DNA of 46,830 nt from Bryobacterales bacterium (GTDB lineage Bacteria; Acidobacteriota; Terriglobia; Bryobacterales; Bryobacteraceae), in contig JAFAQY010000128.1 in assembly GCA_019261985.1 (NCBI GenBank), positions 1 through 46,830 of the forward strand. The letters run 5' to 3'. The translations under genes were made by a program, and so were the position numbers. Positions 15,927 to 26,937 of this stretch are shown here, piece by piece. Numbering within the stretch: the first letter of the stretch is position 1; each line of letters begins with the position of its first letter. Below the pieces are notes generated by a model, which was not told where the DNA came from, did not search any database, and saw only the letters and a program-made list of their open reading frames with translations.

Positions 15927-16367
15927 GTGAGCGCAATCCACGATCTCTCCTGCGGCGAGTACCGCGATCTGGCGGAATTCCGCAGGCAAATCCGCAAATT
16001 CATTCACTTCAGCGAGGCCATTGCGAAAACGCACGGCCTTGAGCCGCAGCAGCACCAACTATTGCTGGCCGTGCATGGTCTGCCGGAAGGGGTAAAGCCG
16101 ACCATCGGCGAAATCGCCTCGCGGCTGTTCATTCAGCATCACAGCGCGGTGGAGCTGGTCAACCGGCTCGAAGCCACCGGCGCCATCGCGAGAAAAGCCG
16201 GGCCTGAAGACAAGCGCGAAGTCTGGATCGCCCTTACCGCGGCCGGACGCGCGATTCTGCACAAACTTGCGCTGGCGCACCGGAACGAGCTGGAGCGCTC
16301 GGGCCCGGAGTTAGCGAAAGCGCTCAATGCTACCTTGCGGCATGCCCGCTTGAGGATGGCGTCATGA
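15927..16367 (+). CDS. MarR-family transcriptional regulator
   Basis: A 146-residue winged-helix regulator. The core (PTIGEIASRLFIQHHSAVELVNRLEATG) is the MarR recognition-helix region, followed by the wing (RKAGPEDKREVWIALTAAGRAIL). Flanking N- and C-terminal helices would form the dimer. It starts at GTG 15927 behind an extended -10 box and overlaps the downstream chloride transporter by 4 nt (ATGA at 16364-16367), so the two are one transcription unit; the regulator may respond to a ligand linked to the transporter or control its own operon. No clear inverted-repeat operator was seen apart from the hairpin element just upstream. Confidence 0.9.
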   Translation: MSAIHDLSCGEYRDLAEFRRQIRKFIHFSEAIAKTHGLEPQQHQLLLAVHGLPEGVKPTIGEIASRLFIQHHSAVELVNRLEATGAIARKAGPEDKREVWIALTAAGRAILHKLALAHRNELERSGPELAKALNATLRHARLRMAS

Positions 16368-18148
16368 AGCGATCATCCCAGCAGTTAGGCGATTTCACGG
16401 CTACGCCTCATCTGATTCCCGTATCTTTGATGGCGATTGGCATCGGCGTTTTCAGCACATTCGTTGCGTGGGCGCTGCTTCGCCTGATCGGGTTCTTCAC
16501 CAATTTGTTTTACTACGGGCGAATCGATACATCCCTCGTCTCGCCGGCCGGCAACAACCTCGGCTGGCTCGCGCTACTCGTCCCGGTCGTCGGCGGATTA
16601 GTTATCGGCCTGATGGCGCGGTATGGTTCGGAACGCATCCGAGGCCACGGCATCCCGGAAGCGCTCGAATCCATTCTGATCAACGGCAGCAAGGTGCAGC
16701 CAAGGCTCGCGGTATTGAAGCCTCTATCGGCCGCGATCTCCATCGGCTCGGGAGGACCGTTTGGCGCCGAAGGCCCGATCATTATGACAGGCGGCGCGAT
16801 CGGGTCGGTGATCTCCCAGCTTTTTCACCTCACGGCCGCCGAGCGCAAGACCTTGCTGGTTGCGGGGGCTGCTGCCGGCATGGCCGCAACTTTTGCAACT
16901 CCGATCGCGGCAGTGCTGTTAGCCGTCGAGCTACTGCTGTTTGAATGGAAGCCGCGAAGCGCGATCCCCGTCGCATTAGCCAGCGCCACGGCCGGCGCGG
17001 CGCGCCGTTACATTTTGGGGCTGGGCCCGTTATTTCCAGTCCCGCAACACGCTATATTTATCGGCCCGCATGGCTTGGCGGGATGCGCGATTGCGGGCCT
17101 GCTCGCCGGCGGCCTTTCGGCGCTTCTCACCGTGGGTGTGTACGCAGCCGAAGACGCTTTCAGCAGGCTGCCCATTCATTGGCAATGGTGGCCGGCCATC
17201 GGCGGACTTGCGGTTGGCGTGGGAGGATTGATTTTTCCCCAGGCGCTGGGCGTCGGCTATGACACCATCCGCTCGCTGCTGCAAGGCGACGTGCCGACAG
17301 CGGTGATCGCCGGCGTACTACTGGTGAAATCGGCGATCTGGATTATTTCGCTCGGGTCGGGCACGTCGGGCGGAGTGCTTGCTCCGCTGCTAATGATGGG
17401 CGCGGCGCTGGGCGGAGTGGAAGCCGGCTTTCTCCCCAACGCCGGCGCGGGATTTTGGCCTTTGGTGAGCATGGGAGCCATCTTGGGCGGCACCATGCGC
17501 GCTCCGTTCACCGCGATTCTGTTTGCGCTGGAACTCACGCATGACATCAACGTTCTGCTCCCGCTGCTGGTGGCCGCGATGCTCGCGCATGCCACAACGG
17601 TTCTGTTGCTGAAACGATCCATCCTTACGGAAAAAGTCGCGCGGCGCGGATTCCACATCACTCGTGAATACGCTACCGACCCGCTCGAAATCCTGTTCGT
17701 GCGCGAGGCGATGCGAACACACCTGGTGGCGCTTCCATCGGGCGCGACCGCTGCCGACCTCCGCAGCATCATCATCCACGAACCCACGCCACGCGGCCAG
17801 CACCTTTTTCCAGTGGTGGACGAGCAGTGCCGGATTCAGGGCGTGATCACCCGCAAGGAGCTGCGCAAGATCGCCGAATCCGCTTCGCCCGAAATGTCTT
17901 TGGGCAATCTGGTCAGAGCTCCCGTCGTGGCCCGTCCCGACGAGCCGTTGCGCGCCGTTGTGTTCCGCATGGCGGAAACAGGCCTCACCCGCATGCCGGT
18001 GGTGGATGAAGACGGTCAACTGGCCGGGATGATCTCGCTGCGCGATCTGCTAGCCGCGCGCGTGCGGAATTTAAACGAAGAGCGCCATCGCGAGCGCCCG
18101 CTCCGATTGCGGATGCCGTTTGCGAATCGGATCGTTGTCGGGCGATGA
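16364..18148 (+). CDS. ClC-family chloride transporter/channel with two CBS domains
   Basis: Inner-membrane ClC protein, 594 residues: about 430 residues of membrane domain and a C-terminal CBS pair (about 440-575; VREAMRTHLVAL, LFPVVDEQCRIQGVITRKEL, GLTRMPVVDEDGQLAGMISLRDL). Ion-pathway motifs: GHGIPEALE (where E. coli ClcA has GSGIP), GAEGP (GREGP in ClcA; the gating Glu is kept) and GTSGGVLAPLL (GxFxP-like). The proton-glutamate region reads AVELLLFEW: the Glu equivalent to E202 is present but the next position is Leu where ClcA has E203. Coupling to protons is therefore uncertain. CBS domains usually sense adenine nucleotides. Overlaps marR by 4 nt. Confidence 0.93.
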   Translation: MKRSSQQLGDFTATPHLIPVSLMAIGIGVFSTFVAWALLRLIGFFTNLFYYGRIDTSLVSPAGNNLGWLALLVPVVGGLVIGLMARYGSERIRGHGIPEALESILINGSKVQPRLAVLKPLSAAISIGSGGPFGAEGPIIMTGGAIGSVISQLFHLTAAERKTLLVAGAAAGMAATFATPIAAVLLAVELLLFEWKPRSAIPVALASATAGAARRYILGLGPLFPVPQHAIFIGPHGLAGCAIAGLLAGGLSALLTVGVYAAEDAFSRLPIHWQWWPAIGGLAVGVGGLIFPQALGVGYDTIRSLLQGDVPTAVIAGVLLVKSAIWIISLGSGTSGGVLAPLLMMGAALGGVEAGFLPNAGAGFWPLVSMGAILGGTMRAPFTAILFALELTHDINVLLPLLVAAMLAHATTVLLLKRSILTEKVARRGFHITREYATDPLEILFVREAMRTHLVALPSGATAADLRSIIIHEPTPRGQHLFPVVDEQCRIQGVITRKELRKIAESASPEMSLGNLVRAPVVARPDEPLRAVVFRMAETGLTRMPVVDEDGQLAGMISLRDLLAARVRNLNEERHRERPLRLRMPFANRIVVGR

Positions 18149-18224
18149 TCTGTTCCGCGGCTAAGCCCTTGTGGTCGGCCCCGCATTGAATGGTGGCAGG
18201 CGGATGTTGCGTGAAAACCGAGTC

Positions 18225-18233
18225 TGCTACAAT
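18225..18233 (+). promoter_or_regulatory. Extended -10 promoter of acs
   Basis: TGC followed by TACAAT (18228-18233), 11 nt before the ATG at 18245. The predicted leader is about 5 nt and holds no ribosome-binding site. Confidence 0.5.
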
Positions 18234-18244
18234 CCCCTTTCGAT

Positions 18245-20176
18245 ATGAGTCAGCCTACCGTTTACTCGCCCAGCCCGGAGTTCGTCCGTAACGCGAATGT
18301 TCAGGGCATGGAAGGCTATCTTGAGCTGTACCGGCGCGCGGAGCAGAACCCGGAAGAGTTTTGGGGCGAAGTGGCCGGGCAGGAAATCCACTGGTTCGAG
18401 AAATGGTCGCATGTGCTGGAGTGGCAGCCTCCGTTTGCGCGATGGTTTGTCGGCGCGAAAATTAACGCCTCCTATAATTGCCTGGATCGCCACATCGCTA
18501 CTCACCGTAAGAACAAAGTCGCGATTCTGTGGGAGGGCGAGCCTGGGGAGCAGCGCTTCATCACGTACCAGGAACTGCACCGGCTGGTGTCGCGCTTTGC
18601 AAGCGTTCTAAAGAATCGCGGCTATCAGACCGGGGACCGGGCCATCATCTACATGCCGATGATCCCTGAGCTGCCAATCGCGATGCTCGCGTGCGCGCGC
18701 CTCGGCATTATTCACAGCGTGGTGTTCGGCGGTTTTTCTTCGGAAGCCCTCAAGGCTCGCGTGCAGGATTTGGGCGCGAGCGTCGTCATCACGGCCGACG
18801 GCGGCTATCGGCGCGGCAAAGAGGTCAAGCTCAAACCCGCGGTGGACGAAGCCATGGCCGAATGTCCGAGCGTCCGGGACGTGATTGTCTACCGCCGCAC
18901 GGGATCGGAAATAACTATGCAGGCGGGGCGCGATCTTTGGTGGCACGAACTCGACGCGACCGCGAGCGAAGATTGCCCCGCTGTGCCACTCGATAGCGAG
19001 CACCCGCTGTTTGTGCTTTATACTTCGGGCACGACCGGAAAGCCTAAAGGAATTCTCCATACGACGGGCGGCTATCTTACCCAGACCACCGCTAGCATGA
19101 AGTGGATTTTCGACCTGAAAGACGAAGATACGTACTGGTGTTCCGCCGATATCGGCTGGGTAACCGGGCACACCTATATCGTCTATGGCCCACTGTCCGC
19201 GGGCGCTACGACCGTCATCTATGAAGGCTCGCCCGATTATCCGCAGTTCGACCGCTGGTGGCGAATCGTCGAGAAATACCGCGTCAACACGCTCTACACT
19301 TCGCCAACGGCGATCCGCGCATTGCTGCGCCAAGGAGAGCAGTGGCCGAAGATGCACGACTTGTCCAGCCTGCGCTTGCTGGGCTCGGTGGGCGAGCCCA
19401 TCAATCCCGCGGCGTGGGAGTGGTATCACCGCGTAATCGGAAAAGCCCGCTGCCCGATCGTGGATACCTGGTGGCAAACCGAGACCGGCTCAACCATGAT
19501 CGCGCCCATGCCGGGCGCAGTGCCCCAGAAGCCAGGCTCGGGAACCCTGCCCTTGCCCGGCGTGGTCCCGGATATCGTGGACCTGAACGGTAAAGAGGTG
19601 GGTCCGGAGCGGGAAGGCTTTCTCATCATCCGGCGGCCGTGGCCGGGAATGATCCGCACCATCTGGGGCGATCCCGAGCGCTTCAAGGAGCAATACTGGT
19701 CCCGAGTTCCCGGCGCCTATTTCACCGGCGATGCTGCCCGCCGCGATCACGACGGGTATTACTGGGTTCTGGGCCGGGTCGACGATGTCATGAACGTCAG
19801 CGGCCACCGGCTCAGCACGATGGAGGTGGAGAGCGCGCTGGTCCGCCACCCCGCCGTAGCCGAGGCCGCGGTGGTCGGAAAGCCGCACGAGATCACCGGC
19901 CAGGCCGTGTGCTGCTTCGTAACGCTTAAGCAAGGCGACTTCAATCGCGATCAGCTCGGAAAGGATCTCCGGCAATGGGTGGCGCACGAAATCGGCACGT
20001 TCGCGCGTCCCGAAGAGATTCGCTTCACGGAAGCGCTCCCCAAGACGCGCAGCGGAAAGATCATGCGCCGCCTTCTGCGCGAAATCGTTACCACCAATAC
20101 CGTCTCCGGAGATGTGACCACGCTTGAAGATTTGAGTGTGGTGACGCGCCTGGCTTCACAGCATGACGAGGATTAG
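18245..20176 (+). CDS. acs: Acetyl-CoA synthetase (acetate-CoA ligase, AMP-forming)
   Basis: Cytoplasmic ANL-superfamily enzyme converting acetate, ATP and CoA to acetyl-CoA; 643 residues, the usual length of Acs (about 650). Landmarks: the P-loop-like [11 protein letters not shown] (about 257-267), the acetate-pocket Trp in [10 protein letters not shown] (about 408-417), the hinge Asp after [10 protein letters not shown] (about 515) and the C-terminal SGKIMRR whose Lys (K605) is the residue needed for adenylation and typically controlled by acetylation. Start ATG 18245 matches the family N-terminus. A coiled-coil protein gene follows after 6 nt in the same unit. Confidence 0.97.
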   Translation: MSQPTVYSPSPEFVRNANVQGMEGYLELYRRAEQNPEEFWGEVAGQEIHWFEKWSHVLEWQPPFARWFVGAKINASYNCLDRHIATHRKNKVAILWEGEPGEQRFITYQELHRLVSRFASVLKNRGYQTGDRAIIYMPMIPELPIAMLACARLGIIHSVVFGGFSSEALKARVQDLGASVVITADGGYRRGKEVKLKPAVDEAMAECPSVRDVIVYRRTGSEITMQAGRDLWWHELDATASEDCPAVPLDSEHPLFVLYTSGTTGKPKGILHTTGGYLTQTTASMKWIFDLKDEDTYWCSADIGWVTGHTYIVYGPLSAGATTVIYEGSPDYPQFDRWWRIVEKYRVNTLYTSPTAIRALLRQGEQWPKMHDLSSLRLLGSVGEPINPAAWEWYHRVIGKARCPIVDTWWQTETGSTMIAPMPGAVPQKPGSGTLPLPGVVPDIVDLNGKEVGPEREGFLIIRRPWPGMIRTIWGDPERFKEQYWSRVPGAYFTGDAARRDHDGYYWVLGRVDDVMNVSGHRLSTMEVESALVRHPAVAEAAVVGKPHEITGQAVCCFVTLKQGDFNRDQLGKDLRQWVAHEIGTFARPEEIRFTEALPKTRSGKIMRRLLREIVTTNTVSGDVTTLEDLSVVTRLASQHDED

Positions 20177-20182
20177 CACCAA

Positions 20183-21214
20183 ATGGCAAAAGCGATTATT
20201 AAAACCGTACCGCGCGTAAAGCGCCCCAAAACCGAAATACAACAAGAATTCGCCGCCATTCAGGAGGAGGCTCAAGCAGCCCGAGCCGCCTCCGATGCCA
20301 AAGCTGAAGAGGCCGCTCGTCATCACCAGGGCGAGATCCGGCAGGCGGTGGAAGGAATTAGCGTCGACGGAGTGGTGGAACAAATCTCCCGCCTCGGAAT
20401 CGAGGTTTCGCGCTCGCTGAGCGGAATCTCGGAAAAGCTGGTGGAAGAGGTCAACCGTCTTGCGGCGCTGCGCTCCGCCGTCGATCTCGAGCGGCAGGAA
20501 TTGGAGCGCCTGCACAAGCTGGACGTCGCCGCCACGGCGCTGGACCAGTTAGTTCAAGATTACGAACGTCAGAAGGAGCAGCTTGAAGCCGAGATCTCGG
20601 CGCAGCGCGCAGTATGGGAAGAAAACTCCGCCGCGGCGGAACGCGAGCGCAAGGAACAGGAAGAAAGTCTGAGAAAACAGCGGCAGCGCGAGATCGACGA
20701 TTACGAGTACAAGAAAAACCTCGAGCGCAAGCGCGCCCAAGATAAGTATGAAGAGGAGCAGCGCCAGCAGGAGAAGAAAAACGCCGAGCGCCGGGAGGCG
20801 ATGGAAAAGGAGTGGGCGCGTCGCGAGTCCACTCTCCGCGAGCAAGAAGAGGAAGTCGCGCGTCTGCGAAAGGAGGCCGCCGATTTCCCGGCCCGGTTAC
20901 AGAAGGAAGTGCAGCAGGCTGTGGCACAGGCCGTGAAGGATACGCGGGCGCAGACGGATCAGCAAATCGTGCTCATGAAAAAGGAATCTGAATCCGACAA
21001 GCGGATCGCGGAGCTCCAGCTCAAGTCGCTGGAAGATGTCGTTTCACGCCAAAATGCGTACATCGGTGAGTTGCAAAAGCAGCTCGACGAGGCCAAAAAG
21101 CAGGTGCAGGAGATCGCCGTGCGCGCGATCGAAGGAGCTTCGGGCGCGAAAACTTTGGCGCACGTGAATGAGATCGCGATGGAACAGGCCAAGCATCGCG
21201 GCCCTCAATCGTAG
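20183..21214 (+). CDS. Coiled-coil protein of unknown function
   Basis: A 343-residue cytoplasmic protein made almost entirely of charged alpha-helix. From about residue 20 to 330 it is rich in E, K, Q, R and A with heptad spacing, most strongly at 110-245 (e.g. RQEKEQLEAEISAQR-like and RKEAADFPARLQKEVQQA). It starts with a short basic segment (MAKAIIKTVPRVKRPKTEIQ). I recognise no enzyme motif, signal peptide or membrane helix. Proteins with this build occur as uncharacterised conserved proteins in several phyla. It lies 6 nt behind acs, with a GAGG 11 nt before the ATG overlapping the acs end, so it is co-expressed with acs. Confidence 0.85.
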   Translation: MAKAIIKTVPRVKRPKTEIQQEFAAIQEEAQAARAASDAKAEEAARHHQGEIRQAVEGISVDGVVEQISRLGIEVSRSLSGISEKLVEEVNRLAALRSAVDLERQELERLHKLDVAATALDQLVQDYERQKEQLEAEISAQRAVWEENSAAAERERKEQEESLRKQRQREIDDYEYKKNLERKRAQDKYEEEQRQQEKKNAERREAMEKEWARRESTLREQEEEVARLRKEAADFPARLQKEVQQAVAQAVKDTRAQTDQQIVLMKKESESDKRIAELQLKSLEDVVSRQNAYIGELQKQLDEAKKQVQEIAVRAIEGASGAKTLAHVNEIAMEQAKHRGPQS

Positions 21215-21336
21215 CAATGCCCGGCTGAAACGACCGCAGCCCAGCCGTCCTCCCAATAGTGAAGCCAGTAGCCCGGAAATAGCCGGACTGAGGCATGTCA
21301 AACGACCGTCCTGGCCGTCTTGCAAGTAGGTGAACC

Positions 21337-22566
21337 ATGTTGAGGCCAACGGCTGAAAAAGCGGCGCGCGCGCTAGGCGTCGTACTGATGATGTCGTGCG
21401 CAGGAGCCCCTGGCGCGCCACAGCCGGAGCAGAACGGCCCCAATGCAGCGCCGTTATCACCGCAGCAGCTCGACAATCTCGTAGCCCCCATCGCGCTCTA
21501 TCCCGATCCCCTTTTGGGTCAAGTTCTCGCCGCTTCCACGTACCCAATGGAGATTGCCGAGGCCCAACAATGGCTCCGCGATCACCCGGACTGGAAAGGC
21601 CAAAAGCTCATGGACGAGGCGAAGAATCAGAACTGGGACCCGAGCGTGCAAGCGCTGGTCGCTTTTCCCGAAGTAGTAAATTGGCTATCCCAAAACATCT
21701 CGTGGACCACCCAGCTCGGCAATGCGTTCCTGGCCCAGCAGCCGGATGTGATGGCCGCGGTGCAGCGGATGCGTGCGCAAGCCCAAGCCAAAGGCGCCCT
21801 GCAATCGACTCCGCAGCAGACGGTTACAACAGAAGAGCAGAATGGGCAGACCGCCATCAGCATTCAGCCGGCAAATCCGGATGTTTGGTACGCGCCGTAC
21901 TACGACCCCACCTATGTTTGGGGATCGCCTATGTACGGAGCTTACCCGCCGCTTGTGTATCCGTCATTCGGTACCGGCGTTGGGTTCGGCTGGTTTCCGG
22001 GAGTCAATCTCGGACTTGACTTCGGCGGATGGGGCGGATGGGGCTGGGGCGGCTGGGGATGGACGCCCAACTGGTACACCGGCACGATTTTCGCCGACGG
22101 GTCTTTTTTTAACCGTTACGGTTTCCGTGGCTATCGCGGTGGCTACTCAGGCAGAAACGCGTGGGTGCACGATCCGGAGCACCGCCTTGGGGTGCCATAT
22201 GCGAACCGGGGTGTAGCCGGACGGTTTGGCGGAAACGCGTTTGGGGGGAATCGCGCCCTTAGCCCCAACCCCAGGTTCGGCGGCTGGCAGGGCCAGGGGT
22301 TCAATGGAGCGGTAAATCGCGGACAATTCGTTCCACAGCAGCGCTTCGGTACTCCGGGGTTTGAGCAGCGCGGGTTCACCAACAATCACGGCGTTTTCGG
22401 CGGATATCACAACGGCGGAATGGCGCGGGCTCAGAGCGACCGTGGATTCTCCGCGATAGGCGGAGGGCAGAGGTTGGCAGCTCCGCGAGGGGGCGGCTTC
22501 GGCGGAGCATCGCGCGGCGCCGGTCCCCCGGCGGGGGGCGGCCCGCACGGAGGCGGCAGGAGGTAG
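21337..22566 (+). CDS. DUF3300 domain protein with Gly/Trp-rich C-terminus
   Basis: A 409-residue exported protein. An N-terminal signal-like segment with Cys in VVLMMSCAGAPGAP could be a lipoprotein or ordinary signal. Residues about 40-215 are the DUF3300 domain (QLDNLVAPIALYPDPLLGQV, STYPMEIAEAQQWL, ALVAFPEVVNWLSQN, VWYAPYYDPTYVWG). The rest is low-complexity, rich in Gly, Trp, Asn, Phe and Arg, with a GGWGGWGWGGWGW run near residue 230. The function of DUF3300 is not established; it is usually found next to DUF2950, as here. The AGGAGGTAG at the 3' end, which includes the stop codon, is also the ribosome-binding site of the next gene. Confidence 0.88.
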   Translation: MLRPTAEKAARALGVVLMMSCAGAPGAPQPEQNGPNAAPLSPQQLDNLVAPIALYPDPLLGQVLAASTYPMEIAEAQQWLRDHPDWKGQKLMDEAKNQNWDPSVQALVAFPEVVNWLSQNISWTTQLGNAFLAQQPDVMAAVQRMRAQAQAKGALQSTPQQTVTTEEQNGQTAISIQPANPDVWYAPYYDPTYVWGSPMYGAYPPLVYPSFGTGVGFGWFPGVNLGLDFGGWGGWGWGGWGWTPNWYTGTIFADGSFFNRYGFRGYRGGYSGRNAWVHDPEHRLGVPYANRGVAGRFGGNAFGGNRALSPNPRFGGWQGQGFNGAVNRGQFVPQQRFGTPGFEQRGFTNNHGVFGGYHNGGMARAQSDRGFSAIGGGQRLAAPRGGGFGGASRGAGPPAGGGPHGGGRR

Positions 22567-22570
22567 CATC

Positions 22571-23467
22571 GTGGCATTTCCGAGGCAAAGCCGTTTCTTG
22601 TTTATTGCGCTGGCGTCCGCCGCGGCCGCAATCGCCCAGGAGCGCTTCGATTCTCCCGATGCCGCCGCGCAGGCTCTAATCGACGCGGCAAACGAGCACG
22701 ACTCCGCGCGCCTTGCGGCCATTTTCGGACCTCGCGCGACGGGCATTCTTAAATCAGGCAATCCAACGGAAGATCGAAATGAACAAACGGAGTTCGCGCG
22801 TTTGGCGCGGGAGAAGCACCGTATTCAAATCTCTCCTATGAATCCGAATCGCGCAGTCCTCGCAGTCGGAGATGAAGACTGGCCGTTCCCCGTGCCGGTG
22901 GTCCGCACCGGCGGTCTTCAAGGTAAATGGAGCTTCGATGCGTCCGAGACGCCCGCTGAAATGCGCGCCCGGCGCATAGGAGCAAACGAGCTCGACGCCA
23001 TCGAGATCTGCCATGGCTACGTGGACGCGCAGATGAAATACGCGTCTAAAGAACGCGATAAGAATGGCATTCTCCTATACGCATCGCGCTTGATGAGCAC
23101 TCCCGGCCGCCACGACGGTTTGTACTGGAAAGGCGAAGCCGACCCGCTAATTCCACACGGCTTGGCGCGCGCTGAATCCAGCGGAACTGGCTCGCTGGCG
23201 GCCTATCACGGCTATTATTTCCGCGTGCTCGTAGGACAAGGCCCAAATGCGCCCGGCGGCGCCCACAACTATGTCGCGAACAACAAACTGATCGGCGGCT
23301 TCGGGCTGATCGCTTGGCCCGCGCAGTACGGCGTGACCGGCGTCCACACGTTCATCGTGAATCAGGACGGAGTGGTTTATGAGAAGGATCTTTCCCCAGC
23401 CACCGGCCAGTCGCCGGCGACGATAACGCGCTTCAACCCCGACCGGAGCTGGCGGCCGGCGGACTGA
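22571..23467 (+). CDS. DUF2950 domain protein, exported
   Basis: A 298-residue protein with signal peptide (MAFPRQSRFLFIALASAAAAIAQ) and a DUF2950 domain through the rest (ERFDSPDAAAQALIDAANEHD, EICHGYVDAQMKYAS, LYWKGEADPLIPHG, GYYFRVLVGQGPNAPGGAHNY, FIVNQDGVVYEKDL). GTG at 22571 is preceded by AGGAGG with 8 nt spacing that overlaps the stop of the DUF3300 gene, so the pair is translationally coupled. Function unknown; the conserved partnership suggests a shared envelope role. Its 3' end overlaps that of kdsA (convergent) by 35 nt. Confidence 0.9.
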   Translation: MAFPRQSRFLFIALASAAAAIAQERFDSPDAAAQALIDAANEHDSARLAAIFGPRATGILKSGNPTEDRNEQTEFARLAREKHRIQISPMNPNRAVLAVGDEDWPFPVPVVRTGGLQGKWSFDASETPAEMRARRIGANELDAIEICHGYVDAQMKYASKERDKNGILLYASRLMSTPGRHDGLYWKGEADPLIPHGLARAESSGTGSLAAYHGYYFRVLVGQGPNAPGGAHNYVANNKLIGGFGLIAWPAQYGVTGVHTFIVNQDGVVYEKDLSPATGQSPATITRFNPDRSWRPAD

Positions 23468-24269
23468 CAAATTCCACCCGCGCCGCCGAACAGATCCTTT
23501 GCAACTTCGCCCACAAACCTGGCAGCTTGCCCAACCTCAGTGCGTTCGCGCCGTCGGATAGAGCCCGTTCCGGGGCCTCGTGCACTTCGAGGAATACCCC
23601 ATCGACGCCAGCGGCAACGGCTGCGCTTGCCAGCGGCTCGATGAACTCGGGCTGGCCACCCGATGCCGTCCCAGCCGCGCCGGGCAATTGGACGCTGTGC
23701 GTCGCGTCGAAGATAACCGGGCAGCCAAAGGCACGCATCATCGGGATCGCGCGCATATCCACTACCAGGTTGTTGTAGCCGAACGACGATCCCCGCTCGG
23801 TCAGCAAAATGCGATTATTTCCGGTGGACGCGACCTTTTCCGCCGCCAGCCGGATCTCGTACGGCGAAACGAACTGTCCCTTTTTAATATTTACCGCACG
23901 ACCCGTGCGCCCGGCTGCCACCAGGAGGTCTGTTTGGCGGCACAAAAACGCGGGGATCTGCAATATATCGGCGGCTTCGGCGGCGACCTCGGCTTGCGCC
24001 GGCTCGTGAATGTCCGTAAGGACGGGAATGCCGCGCGCGCGCACGGTCTTCAGAATCCGCACGCCTTCCCGCAGGCCGGGGCCGCGATAGGAGTTAACAC
24101 TCGAGCGGTTAGCTTTATCGAATGACGCTTTGAAGACCCACGGTGCTTGCACCTTCGACAGTTCCGATGCCAGAAAGCGGACGTGCTCTTCGCTCTCCAT
24201 AACGCACGGCCCGGCGATCAAGGCCAAGGGGGCGCCCCCACCGATTTCGAGACCTGGAGCGATCAACAT
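23433..24269 (-). CDS. kdsA: KDO-8-phosphate synthase
   Basis: 3-deoxy-8-phosphooctulonate synthase joins arabinose-5-phosphate and phosphoenolpyruvate to give KDO-8-phosphate for LPS core synthesis in the cytoplasm. 278 residues, as expected. Landmarks: LALIAGPCVMES near the N-terminus, FKASFDKANRSS, VLTDIHEP, ILQIPAFLCRQTDLL, VNIKKGQF and VIFDATHSVQLPG. The N of NIKKGQF and the C of IAGPCV bear on whether the enzyme is metal-dependent; the Cys is present. The start is ATG 24269; the longer frame upstream runs through a palindromic element. The ATG directly follows that element's GCCCCAC end, so no Shine-Dalgarno sequence is possible. Last gene of kdsB-pyrG-kdsA. Confidence 0.96.
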   Translation of the reverse strand: MLIAPGLEIGGGAPLALIAGPCVMESEEHVRFLASELSKVQAPWVFKASFDKANRSSVNSYRGPGLREGVRILKTVRARGIPVLTDIHEPAQAEVAAEAADILQIPAFLCRQTDLLVAAGRTGRAVNIKKGQFVSPYEIRLAAEKVASTGNNRILLTERGSSFGYNNLVVDMRAIPMMRAFGCPVIFDATHSVQLPGAAGTASGGQPEFIEPLASAAVAAGVDGVFLEVHEAPERALSDGANALRLGKLPGLWAKLQRICSAARVEFVSPPAASSGRG

Positions 24270-24377
24270 GTGGGGCGGGTTGCCAACCCGCGGCGGGTTG
24301 CTAACCCGTCTGGCCGCCGCTTGCACAGATCGCCCAGCGCGATTGGCAATCGCGCGCAGGATAGCATCCTGCCCCAC
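24270..24377. repeat. GTGGGGC-bounded multi-hairpin element (full length)
   Basis: A 108-bp element with GTGGGGC (24270-24276) and GCCCCAC (24371-24377) at its ends. Hairpins: 24275-24291 (GCGGGTT/AACCCGC), 24292-24310, 24337-24355 (GCGCGA/TCGCGC) and 24356-24372 (GCAGGAT/ATCCTGC). It fills the whole pyrG-kdsA gap except 39 nt and touches the kdsA start codon. Confidence 0.9.
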
Positions 24378-24416
24378 AAACGACCCCGCAGGCGCATGAT
24401 CATTTAAGCACGGAAT

Positions 24417-26880
<2,464 letters not shown>

Positions 26881-26885
26881 AATCG

Positions 26886-26894
26886 ATATTAGCA
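26886..26894 (-). promoter_or_regulatory. Extended -10 promoter of kdsB-pyrG-kdsA
   Basis: Minus strand TGC followed by TAATAT (26891-26886), 5 nt before the GTG at 26880. If used, the two upstream GTG candidates for kdsB are not in the mRNA. Confidence 0.5.
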
Positions 26895-26937
26895 CAAGCA
26901 CTCGGTGATGGTAAGTGCCGTTGTGCCTGCTTGACGT

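Noticed and set aside
18608-19477. 289-codon minus-strand open frame inside acs
   Set aside because: Antisense shadow of a clear acetyl-CoA synthetase gene; long only because of GC-rich codon structure.
21215-21336. Possible terminator or regulatory RNA between the coiled-coil and DUF3300 genes
   Set aside because: Only weak, short inverted repeats without a T-run; not supportable.
24270-24377. N-terminal extension of KdsA encoded through the hairpin element
   Set aside because: KDO-8-P synthases start just before the LALIAGPC block; the extension is repeat-derived.
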